Shown one piece after another: positions 1 to 6,480 of a stretch of DNA of 28,167 nt. The notes below the pieces were generated by a model, which had not been told where the DNA came from, ran no database searches, and saw only the letters and a program-made list of their open reading frames with translations. The stretch covers positions 1 to 28,167 of the forward strand of contig JAEXYA010000020.1 of assembly GCA_023451825.1 (NCBI GenBank), read 5' to 3'. How positions within the stretch are numbered: the stretch's first letter is position 1; every line of letters starts with the position of its first letter. The DNA comes from Pseudomonadota bacterium. Lineage in GTDB: Bacteria; Pseudomonadota; Alphaproteobacteria; Rhizobiales; Xanthobacteraceae. A program made the translations under genes and the position numbers.

Positions 1-41
1 CCACTGCGCCGCTCCGCGGCTTGGGGGAGGGAGAAGAAAGC

Positions 42-1895
42 TCACCCGTTCACGATCGCCAGAATATCCGCGCCATAATGCTCGAGCTTCTTGTCGCCGA
101 TCCCCGCGATCTCGCGCAACTGGCTCAATGTCGTCGGATGCTCGCTGGCGATGCCGTCGATGGTGGCGTCATGCAGCACCACATAGGCCGGCACATTGCG
201 CTCGCGCGCGACACCGGCGCGCCAGCTGCGCAGGCGCGTGACCAGGTCGGCATCGGCATTGCTGCCCGCAGATGCCACCAGTTCACCGCGGCGCGAATTC
301 TTCCGCGGCGCGCGGACGCGGCCGGTCTCCTCGCGGAACATCAGCTCGATCTCGCCCTTGAGAACGCCGCGCGCCTCTTCGGTCAGCTTCAGCGCGTTGA
401 AATTGTCGGCATCCGCATAGAGAAAACCGCGCGCCACCAATTGCCGCATCACCGCGCGCCATTGCTTCTCATTGAGCTCGGAGCCGATGGCGAACACCGA
501 CAGCTTGTCATGGCCGAACTGCTTCACCTTGTCGGTGAGCCGGCCGATCAGCACGTCGATCAGATGCATCGCGCCAAAACGTTGCCCGGTGCGATAGGCG
601 CAGGACAGCAGTTTTTGCGCCGCGACCGAGCCGTTCCAGAGCTTTGGCGGCGAGACGCAGTTGTCGCAATTGCCGCAGGTGGTGCCGGTGGTCTCTTCGC
701 CGAAATAGCGCAGCAGTCGGACGCGGCGGCAATCCACGGTCTCGGCCAGGCCCACCAGCGCATCAAGCTTGCCGATGGAAACGCGCTTGAACGCCTCCGA
801 GCCGGTGGACTCGTCGATCATGCGGCGTTGCTGCACGATGTCCTGCAGGCCGTAAGCCATCCAGGCGGTGGAGGGCTTGCCGTCGCGGCCGGCGCGGCCG
901 GTCTCCTGATAATAAGCCTCGACGCTTTTCGGCAGGTCGAGATGGCAGACGAAGCGCACATCGGGCTTGTCGATGCCCATGCCGAAAGCCACGGTGGCAA
1001 CGATGACGATGCCGTCCTCGTTGATGAAACGGTCCTGATTGGTCGAGCGCAGCCGCGCATCGAGGCCGGCGTGATAGGGCAGCGCGCGAATGCCGGCCTT
1101 GTTCAGCGCTTGCGCGGTGTCCTCGACCTTGGCCCGCGACAGGCAATAGACCACGCCGGCATCATTCGGATGGCGCTCGCTGATGAACGCCTGCAGCTGT
1201 TTCTGCGAGCTGGTCTTGTCGACGATCTCGTATTTGATGTTGGGCCGGTCGAAGGACGACACGAAGCGCGGCGCGTCGCTGAGCCCCAAGCGCTGCGCGA
1301 TTTCCTCACGCGTCAAATCGTCGGCCGTCGCGGTCAGCGCGATGCGCGGGATTTGCGGGAAGCGTTCGGCGATGATGGAGAGGCCGATATATTCCGGCCG
1401 GAAGTCATGGCCCCATTGCGACACGCAATGCGCCTCGTCGATGGCAAACAGCGCGATATCCGCCTGTTCCAGCATCGCCAGGCAGCGCGGCGTCACCAGC
1501 CGTTCGGGCGCCACATAGAGCAGATCGAGATCGCCGGCGAGCAGCCGCCGCTCGACCTCGTTGGCTTCCTCCCATGACAGCGTGGAATTGAGCACCGCGG
1601 CATTGACGCCGAGTTCGAGCAGGCCTGCGACCTGATCGCGCATCAAGGCGATCAGGGGAGAGACCACAATGCCGCAGCCTTCGCGCAGCAGCGAGGGCAG
1701 CTGGTAGCAGAGCGACTTACCGCCGCCGGTGGGCATCAGGACCAGGCAATTACCGCCATCGGTCACGTGGCGGATGATTTTCTCCTGCTCGCCGCGGAAA
1801 CCGGGCAGGCCGAACACCGCATGCAGCCGCGCCAGCGCGTCGGCGCCGAGCGCATCGGGCGGGGCAGGTTTACGCGCGGGACCGGGAACGGACAT
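42..1895 (-). CDS. recQ: ATP-dependent DNA helicase RecQ
   Basis: This 617-residue protein is a 3'-5' superfamily 2 DNA helicase that acts in recombination and replication-fork repair. The Walker A motif TGGGKS ends near residue 61, the DEAH box is at 153-156 followed by the RecQ-typical CVSQWGHDFRPEY, and motif VI (QETGRAGRDG) is near 330-339. A zinc site is formed by C389, C407, C410 and C413 (CGNCDNC). A winged-helix region follows, and the last ~75 residues form an HRDC domain. Length and domain order match full-length bacterial RecQ. The gene is transcribed leftwards and is divergent from the small unknown gene at 2050. No partner gene in an operon is visible. Identification is secure from the motifs; the start could be a few codons further in, because the first ~15 residues are proline-rich and not conserved. 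Confidence 0.97.
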   Translation of the reverse strand: MSVPGPARKPAPPDALGADALARLHAVFGLPGFRGEQEKIIRHVTDGGNCLVLMPTGGGKSLCYQLPSLLREGCGIVVSPLIALMRDQVAGLLELGVNAAVLNSTLSWEEANEVERRLLAGDLDLLYVAPERLVTPRCLAMLEQADIALFAIDEAHCVSQWGHDFRPEYIGLSIIAERFPQIPRIALTATADDLTREEIAQRLGLSDAPRFVSSFDRPNIKYEIVDKTSSQKQLQAFISERHPNDAGVVYCLSRAKVEDTAQALNKAGIRALPYHAGLDARLRSTNQDRFINEDGIVIVATVAFGMGIDKPDVRFVCHLDLPKSVEAYYQETGRAGRDGKPSTAWMAYGLQDIVQQRRMIDESTGSEAFKRVSIGKLDALVGLAETVDCRRVRLLRYFGEETTGTTCGNCDNCVSPPKLWNGSVAAQKLLSCAYRTGQRFGAMHLIDVLIGRLTDKVKQFGHDKLSVFAIGSELNEKQWRAVMRQLVARGFLYADADNFNALKLTEEARGVLKGEIELMFREETGRVRAPRKNSRRGELVASAGSNADADLVTRLRSWRAGVARERNVPAYVVLHDATIDGIASEHPTTLSQLREIAGIGDKKLEHYGADILAIVNG

Positions 1896-2049
1896 GGCGG
1901 TGGTCTATGCCAGATTCGGTGGCGGGTATATCGGGGAACAGCCGGCTTCGCCTTGATGACGCCGCTTTACCCTTGTGAATGCAAGTTCTATGACATGGAG
2001 AGGCGCGAGCAAGCCAGCCGCGCCGCAACCAGGCACTCGAAAAAGCCGT

Positions 2050-2373
2050 ATGCCATTCATTCTGCGCCTGTTTTCCTGGCTTCTCGATCGCAAGCCGCGG
2101 CCGCGTATTCGCTGGCAGGCGGCGAACGAGAATGCTGCGCGCAAGAAGCGTCAGCGATTCAAGAAGGGGCCCAAGGCGGTGGTGCTGGCACATGTGATCG
2201 CGCATCGACCGCCGGTCGAATTGCTCGGTCGCCTGCCGGCGGTCGAATTCTGGAATCTGTCCGATCCCAAGCGCGTGGCGCTGCTCTATCTGCAGCATGG
2301 CCGCCGCCTGCGTCTGCCCGCGCCGAAAGCGCTGATGGACGATGCCGTGAAGCGCGCACGGGCTGCGGAGTGA
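2050..2373 (+). CDS. conserved small basic protein of unknown function
   Basis: I do not recognise this 107-residue protein. It begins with a short hydrophobic stretch (FILRLFSWLL), continues with a strongly basic segment rich in Arg and Lys (residues ~15-45), and ends in a region with LLYLQHGRRLRLP. The basic N-terminal half could suggest nucleic-acid or membrane-surface association, but this is only inference. An in-frame GTG at 1975 would add 25 residues; ATG 2050 was chosen because the recognisable composition begins there. A REP-like inverted repeat starts 4 bases after the stop codon. Codon use looks like that of its neighbours, so it is likely a real gene. Confidence 0.6.
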   Translation: MPFILRLFSWLLDRKPRPRIRWQAANENAARKKRQRFKKGPKAVVLAHVIAHRPPVELLGRLPAVEFWNLSDPKRVALLYLQHGRRLRLPAPKALMDDAVKRARAAE

Positions 2374-2376
2374 ATT

Positions 2377-2472
2377 TGTAGGGTGGGCAAAGGCGCTCTT
2401 GCGCCGTGCCCACCTTCACCAGCCGTGCACTCGAAGGTGGGCACGTCGCTGCGCTCCTTTGCCCACCCTACA
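2377..2472. repeat. REP-like inverted repeat, family A copy 1
   Basis: This 96-base element has perfect 15-base inverted ends: TGTAGGGTGGGCAAA at 2377-2391 and its reverse complement at 2458-2472. Inside are further GTGCCCACC and GGTGGGCAC segments that can pair, so the whole element folds into a long hairpin. It starts 4 bases after the stop codon of the preceding gene. A second copy lies at 8358-8446. Such elements may act as transcription ends or RNA stabilisers; no T-run is present. Confidence 0.9.
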
Positions 2473-2542
2473 GACTTGACGTTCCTTCCCTGACCGGGAA
2501 TGGTCGCGGCGTTTTTCTGCTCCAGCAATGAAAGAGCTCCGC

Positions 2543-2887
2543 ATGATCAAGCGTCTCGGCCCCGGCAAGCGTCTCAGCCAGGCTTCCATCCACGGCAACA
2601 CCGTCTATCTCGCCGGCCAGGTGCCAGACGACTATAGCGGTGACATCAAGGCGCAGACCAAGCAGGTGCTCGACAAGATCGATGCGCTGCTCAAGGAAGC
2701 CGGCACCGACAAGAACAACATCCTCAGCGCCACCGTCTGGCTGCCGAACATCAATGACCGCGACGCCATGAACACGGTGTGGGACGCCTGGGTGCCGGAA
2801 GTCGGCCCGGCCCGCGCCTGCGTCGAATCGAAGCTTGCCGATCCGGCCATCCTGGTCGAGATCGCTGTCATCGCAGCCATTTCGTAA
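2543..2887 (+). CDS. RidA/YjgF-family enamine/imine deaminase
   Basis: This 114-residue protein belongs to the RidA (YjgF/YER057c/UK114) family of trimeric cytosolic proteins. Members hydrolyse reactive enamine/imine intermediates released by PLP enzymes. The C-terminal signature GPARACVESKLADP contains R91, the expected carboxylate-binding arginine, and E106 in VEI matches the glutamate that positions the catalytic water in active RidA proteins. Both key residues are therefore kept. ATG 2543 (MIKRLGPGKR) was chosen because family alignments normally begin there; an upstream in-frame ATG at 2528 would add MKELR. The BKACE gene starts 3 bases after the stop, so the two are probably co-transcribed. 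Substrate cannot be read from sequence. Confidence 0.9.
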   Translation: MIKRLGPGKRLSQASIHGNTVYLAGQVPDDYSGDIKAQTKQVLDKIDALLKEAGTDKNNILSATVWLPNINDRDAMNTVWDAWVPEVGPARACVESKLADPAILVEIAVIAAIS

Positions 2888-2890
2888 GCG

Positions 2891-3706
2891 ATGATGCCCA
2901 CAGCCATTGCGGTCGCCCCCAACGGCGGCCGCAAGGTCAAGGCCGACCATCCCGCCGTGCCGCTCACGCCGGCGGAGCTGTCGGTGACCGCTGCGCATTG
3001 CCTCGAGGCCGGCGCGGCCATGATCCACGCCCATGTCCGCAACGCCGATAGCAGCCATCTGCTCGATGCCGATGCCTATCGCGATGCCATCGCCGCGATC
3101 CGCAGCACGGTGGGCGATAAGCTCGTCATTCAAATCACCTCGGAAGCCCTCGGCAAATACACGCCCGCAGAGCAGCGCGCAGTGGTGCAGGCGGTGAAGC
3201 CGGAGGCGGCGTCGCTGGCGCTGCGCGAACTGGTGCCGGATGCGCGCGAGGAGAAAGCGTTTTCCGATCTGCTCGGCTGGATGAAGCGCGAAAGCGTGGT
3301 GCCGCAGATCATTCTCTACGACGTCAGCGATGCCGTCAGGCTCGCCGAACTACAGAAACGCGGCCTGATCCCGTTCGCGCGCCTGCCGGTCCTCTATGTG
3401 CTCGGCCGCTATACGGCCGGGCAAACGTCCAGCCCAGCAGATTTGCTCCCTTTCCTCGCGCCGGAGGCTCCGACATTCGCCCATTGGAGCCTCTGCGCCT
3501 TTGGCGCGCAGGAGGCGGCCTGCGTCACGGCGGGCGCCTTGCTCGGTGGCCATATCCGCGTCGGCTTCGAGAATAATGAGCTGCTGCCGGACGGTACGCG
3601 CGCCAAAGGTAATCAGGATCTGGTCGCGGCGGCACGCCACGTCATCGAGGCGGTGGGACTGAAGGTCGCAACGGCGGACGAATTGCGGGCGGCGACTGCC
3701 GACTGA
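2891..3706 (+). CDS. BKACE-family beta-keto acid cleavage enzyme (DUF849)
   Basis: This 271-residue protein belongs to the BKACE family, whose founding member Kce cleaves 3-keto-5-aminohexanoate with acetyl-CoA in lysine fermentation. These enzymes are Zn-dependent TIM barrels that condense a beta-keto acid with acetyl-CoA and release acetoacetate plus a CoA ester. The zinc motif IHAHVR gives H46 and H48. The C-terminal HIRVGFENN-LPDG segment supplies E227, the likely third conserved acidic position, and the family KGN(Q/A) turn. The preceding RidA gene is 3 bases upstream, suggesting the pair handles a nitrogen-containing keto acid or its imine. The family is large with many substrates, so the reaction is confident in type but not in substrate. 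Two consecutive ATG codons (2891, 2894) make the exact start uncertain by one residue. Confidence 0.88.
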   Translation: MMPTAIAVAPNGGRKVKADHPAVPLTPAELSVTAAHCLEAGAAMIHAHVRNADSSHLLDADAYRDAIAAIRSTVGDKLVIQITSEALGKYTPAEQRAVVQAVKPEAASLALRELVPDAREEKAFSDLLGWMKRESVVPQIILYDVSDAVRLAELQKRGLIPFARLPVLYVLGRYTAGQTSSPADLLPFLAPEAPTFAHWSLCAFGAQEAACVTAGALLGGHIRVGFENNELLPDGTRAKGNQDLVAAARHVIEAVGLKVATADELRAATAD

Positions 3707-3819
3707 GTCGCCGTGACGTCTGTATGACAGGTTTCTTGCATCCGGTTGCAACCCGGCCTGCCTTCACCGGGTGTCACAGATTAGTTGTATTCGTCAGCAA
3801 TCCGGTTATGTGAGCTAGC

Positions 3820-4389
3820 ATGGCACGCGAAATCGTCATGGCTGCGGGAGGCATCGTCGTCAGGCGCGAACCCACGCCGCTATTCGCGGTCGTCTGCCTG
3901 CGCAAGCGCGGCGACTGGGTGCTGCCGAAGGGCAAGCTCGACAATGGCGAAACTCCGCTCGATGCCGCCCAGCGTGAAGTGCTGGAAGAGACCGGCCACT
4001 CCGCTTCCGTTCAGCAATATCTCGGCACGCTGGCCTATCCGCTCGGCGAGCGCACCAAGGTCGTGCATTTCTGGCATATGGAGGCCGATGGCCGTCCGCC
4101 GCGCAAACTGATGAAGGACATCGAGCAGGTCGCGTGGTTACCGCTGGACCAGGCACTGAAGCGGCTGACCCGGCATCACGAACACGCATTCCTCGCGCAG
4201 GTCGGGCCGATGGCGCTGGCCGCCACGCAGGACGCCGCCGCTTTCACCGAGACGTCGCCGCAGGTCATCGAACCGGTGACGGTGTCCGGGGCACCGGCGA
4301 TCCCTGCCACGACGCCGGTGCCGGACGGCTGGTTCGGGAAAATCCGCCGCTGGCTGAGCGGCGATGCGGTCGTCAAGTCCCGCGAATAA
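3820..4389 (+). CDS. Nudix hydrolase
   Basis: This 189-residue protein has a full Nudix box at residues 38-60: GKLDNGE, seven residues, then REVLEETGH. The metal-binding glutamates of REVLEE are all present. The last position is His where the consensus has a hydrophobic residue. The LRKRGDWVLPKGKL lead-in resembles (di)nucleoside polyphosphate hydrolases of the MutT/Ap4A type, which act on nucleoside diphosphates linked to other groups in the cytosol. After the Nudix fold (~135 residues) comes a ~50-residue Pro/Ala/Thr-rich tail ending in a short amphipathic WFGKIRRWLSG segment, which could be a membrane or partner contact. The 3' end overlaps the convergent chemoreceptor-like gene by 17 bases. 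Substrate is unknown. Confidence 0.9.
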   Translation: MAREIVMAAGGIVVRREPTPLFAVVCLRKRGDWVLPKGKLDNGETPLDAAQREVLEETGHSASVQQYLGTLAYPLGERTKVVHFWHMEADGRPPRKLMKDIEQVAWLPLDQALKRLTRHHEHAFLAQVGPMALAATQDAAAFTETSPQVIEPVTVSGAPAIPATTPVPDGWFGKIRRWLSGDAVVKSRE

Positions 4390-5455
4390 TCACGCCATAC
4401 CAGCCGAGGCCCTTATAGGTCTCGTAGCCGGGGGTGGCATGAAATGCGATCAGACCACCGGTGCGGTCCTGATAGAAGCCGTTGCTGCGCCCGTTCAGCG
4501 CGAGCGAGATGCGCTCGCTGAGCAGGCCCTGTCCGTCGGATGAGGCGATGACCCGCAAATTGGAGTCCACCAGCATGACGCGGGTCTTGTCGTCATCGAC
4601 ACGCACGCCCTCGACGATGGCGCGGGCCTGCGCTTCCCAATCGAAGTGAATGGCGAGGACGCCGATGGCGCGGCCATTGGCCTTGCCGCCCTCGCGGATG
4701 CTGGCGCAGTAAGTCGCGACCTGCGCATTGCCGAGCAGCGGCTGTCGCTCCACATCGCCGGCCACATAGTCATCGCCGGTGCGGAGAATACGCGCATCGC
4801 GAAACCACGAGGTCGCGGCGATGTTCTGGCCACGTGCCGCGTAGCGATCGCCGCGGCCGGTGGCAATGACATTGCCCTGCATGTCGCAGAGCCAGAGATC
4901 GAGATAGACCGTATAGGCGCCGAGGATGACCGAAAGCCGCTCTGACACATGGGCGATGGCTGTCTCGTCATTCGGACGGGCGGCGGCATCGACCACGGCG
5001 GAGTCAGTCGCCCACCAGCGCACGTCGCAGGTGCGCTCATAGAGATTGCGGTCGATCAGCTCGATGGCGTTCAGGGCCAGGTCCACCATGCGTTCGCCGC
5101 GGGCGCGGTCGGTCATCTTTTCGATGGACGACATCAGGCTGCCGGTGCGGGCGGTGAGCTGCGATTCCAGATCGCGCGCAATCGCCTCGACCTGCTGGCC
5201 GACATTGCGCACTTCCTGCGCCACGACCGCGAAGCCCGCACCCTGCGCGCCGGCGCGCGAGCTTTCGATCAGCGCGTTCAGCGCCAGCATCTTCATCTGG
5301 TTGGTGATGTGCTGGATCGCCTTGGTCTTCTCGCAGGCGATCTCGTTCACCTCGCCGGTCAGGCGGGCGATCAGCGCGGAGATATCGGCGACATCCTCAT
5401 GTTCGCCTGCTGCCGCGGGCGCCGAATGCGCGGAGCGGTTTATCGCCAAGACCAT
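4373..5455 (-). CDS. soluble chemoreceptor-like protein with inverted order: short MCP signalling domain then Cache/PAS-like sensor
   Basis: The N-terminal ~120 residues carry the methyl-accepting chemotaxis protein hairpin tip, recognisable in LALNALIESSRAG followed by GFAVVAQEVRNVGQ; this is the part that contacts CheA and CheW. There is no HAMP domain, and the flanking methylation helices are much shorter than normal. Residues ~150-355 look like a Cache/PAS-type sensor (YLDLWLCDMQGNVIATG, ATSWFRDA, and later VMLVDSNLRVIASS). No signal peptide or transmembrane segment is visible, so the whole 360-residue protein should be cytoplasmic. Usual receptors have the sensor first and the signalling domain last, so the order here is reversed. 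A GAGGA ribosome site lies 7 bases before the ATG. Two CtrA-type sites lie upstream. It could be a signalling modulator rather than a true chemoreceptor. Confidence 0.82.
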   Translation of the reverse strand: MVLAINRSAHSAPAAAGEHEDVADISALIARLTGEVNEIACEKTKAIQHITNQMKMLALNALIESSRAGAQGAGFAVVAQEVRNVGQQVEAIARDLESQLTARTGSLMSSIEKMTDRARGERMVDLALNAIELIDRNLYERTCDVRWWATDSAVVDAAARPNDETAIAHVSERLSVILGAYTVYLDLWLCDMQGNVIATGRGDRYAARGQNIAATSWFRDARILRTGDDYVAGDVERQPLLGNAQVATYCASIREGGKANGRAIGVLAIHFDWEAQARAIVEGVRVDDDKTRVMLVDSNLRVIASSDGQGLLSERISLALNGRSNGFYQDRTGGLIAFHATPGYETYKGLGWYGVIIRGT

Positions 5456-5509
5456 CTTTGCGTCCTCGTTGACAGCAATCGGATACCTATGGTTGTCGCC
5501 GATCTATGC

Positions 5510-5524
5510 TTAACGCCGCCTTAA
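5510..5524 (-). promoter_or_regulatory. CtrA-type binding site upstream of the chemoreceptor-like gene
   Basis: The sequence reads TTAA-CGCCGCC-TTAA, matching the CtrA cell-cycle regulator consensus TTAA-N7-TTAA(C) except for the final C. It lies 55-69 bases upstream of the start codon of the minus-strand gene at 5455, a suitable distance for promoter control. CtrA controls many motility and chemotaxis genes in alphaproteobacteria. Binding is inferred only. Confidence 0.5.
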
Positions 5525-5619
5525 TTTCCCGTGTTGCGGACTCTTTCGGGCAAGACGAGCGGGGATCATCAGCAATCAGGCTTGCTCCAGCCTGCCGGGC
5601 ATCGCCGATCCTGCCCAGA

Positions 5620-5635
5620 TTAAGGTTGTGTTAAC
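5620..5635 (+). promoter_or_regulatory. second CtrA-type binding site, full consensus
   Basis: The sequence reads TTAA-GGTTGTG-TTAAC, a complete match to TTAA-N7-TTAAC. It lies between the divergent genes at 5455 (minus) and 5740 (plus), 105 bases before the latter. Two such sites within 126 bases are unlikely to occur by chance in GC-rich DNA. Confidence 0.55.
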
Positions 5636-5739
5636 CGTAACTATCGCGACACGCGCGTAAGCCCTGAGGAACAACTGGATATCAACCAGCTGCCAGTAGC
5701 ACGGTCTGACCACCACCAAGGACCGGATGACGGCCAGCC

Positions 5740-6063
5740 ATGCCCGTGATTGACGATCACATTGACGACCGCACCGGCGATCCGTTGGGTGCAACCACGT
5801 CCGAATTGTCGGAAGAATTGATTTTCCTGATCGCTTCGGCAGCGACGGACGATCAGCGCAAACGCGCAACCGAATTGTTTCGTTACTTCAGCCGGCAGCT
5901 TGCAGACGAAGCCTTCCGCCACGGGCAGGAGAGTGTTGCGCCGCGTCAATTGCCGTCACCCGCGGCGCCGCTTGCGCTTGAAGCGCCGGCGATTCAGCCG
6001 ACTGAACAGGCGTCAGATGACGCGCAAGGCGGCCTCATTCCGCAGGTGCGCTGGCTGCGTTGA
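5740..6063 (+). CDS. small acidic protein of unknown function
   Basis: I do not recognise this 107-residue protein. Residues ~20-65 are predicted helical (SEELIFLIASAATDDQRKRA, then FRYFSRQLADEAF). Residues ~66-107 are Pro/Ala-rich and probably disordered, ending in VRWLR. No membrane segment, signal peptide or cysteine is present. It is divergent from the chemoreceptor-like gene and shares with it a 284-base control region holding two CtrA-type sites. Another short gene follows about 100 bases downstream. A link to cell-cycle or motility control is only inferred from the CtrA sites. The ATG at 5740 lacks a strong ribosome site, so the start is moderately sure. Confidence 0.55.
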   Translation: MPVIDDHIDDRTGDPLGATTSELSEELIFLIASAATDDQRKRATELFRYFSRQLADEAFRHGQESVAPRQLPSPAAPLALEAPAIQPTEQASDDAQGGLIPQVRWLR

Positions 6064-6092
6064 AGGGGCGACCGCGGTCGTTGTCCATTCGC

Positions 6093-6100
6093 TTAACCAT
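6093..6100 (+). promoter_or_regulatory. CtrA half-site-like motif
   Basis: The eight bases TTAACCAT equal the CtrA half-site consensus. They lie about 62 bases before the GTG start at 6162. A half-site alone is weak evidence; its closeness to two full sites at 5510 and 5620 raises interest. Confidence 0.3.
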
Positions 6101-6161
6101 TCGCTGGCCAAATGTGTCTCTGTGATTCGTGCGTGTCCCATTCGTGCAGAGCGGTTGTCCA

Positions 6162-6368
6162 GTGAGCGTAGTCATTCCTTTTCCGAAGCGTACGGCCCCT
6201 GTGACCCCGGTGGCCGACGAGTATGAGATCGATATCTTCACCGCCGTCGATCTGGCGATCCGCGATCTCCGCGAGATTTCCGAAATCGCCAATGAGGTCG
6301 GCCGCGCCCGTGCGCGCGAATGCCTGGCGATGCTTGAAAACGCTTATGCGGTGGCTCTGGAAGCCTGA
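6162..6368 (+). CDS. small helical protein of unknown function
   Basis: The protein is 68 residues if it starts at GTG 6162 (VSVVIPFPKRT), or 79 residues if it starts at GTG 6129. I prefer 6162 because the extra residues of the longer form look non-coding. A short Pro-containing N-terminus is followed by an acidic segment (DEYEIDIFTAVDLAIRDLRE) and then a continuous amphipathic helix through ISEIANEVGRARARECLAML. The pattern suits a small helical dimer or partner-binding protein, but no family is recognised. A CtrA half-site-like motif is upstream and htpG is downstream (~110 bases). Confidence 0.5.
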   Translation: MSVVIPFPKRTAPVTPVADEYEIDIFTAVDLAIRDLREISEIANEVGRARARECLAMLENAYAVALEA

Positions 6369-6480
6369 GCCCGAGATCACTAGTTAAGGGGACAGCGGGA
6401 CGTCCGGGCTGCGGCCATGGACTCCGCAAAATCGCGTCGTTATATGCGGCGCTTCCCCTTATCTCGGATCAGGCTCATTC

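Noticed and set aside
21..1577. 518-codon open frame on the plus strand across recQ
   Set aside because: It is antisense to recQ and has low-complexity composition with no motif.
6369..6480. Heat-shock (RpoH) promoter before htpG
   Set aside because: A CCCCTTATCT stretch looks a little like the -10 element, but no matching CTTGAA-type -35 lies at the right spacing.
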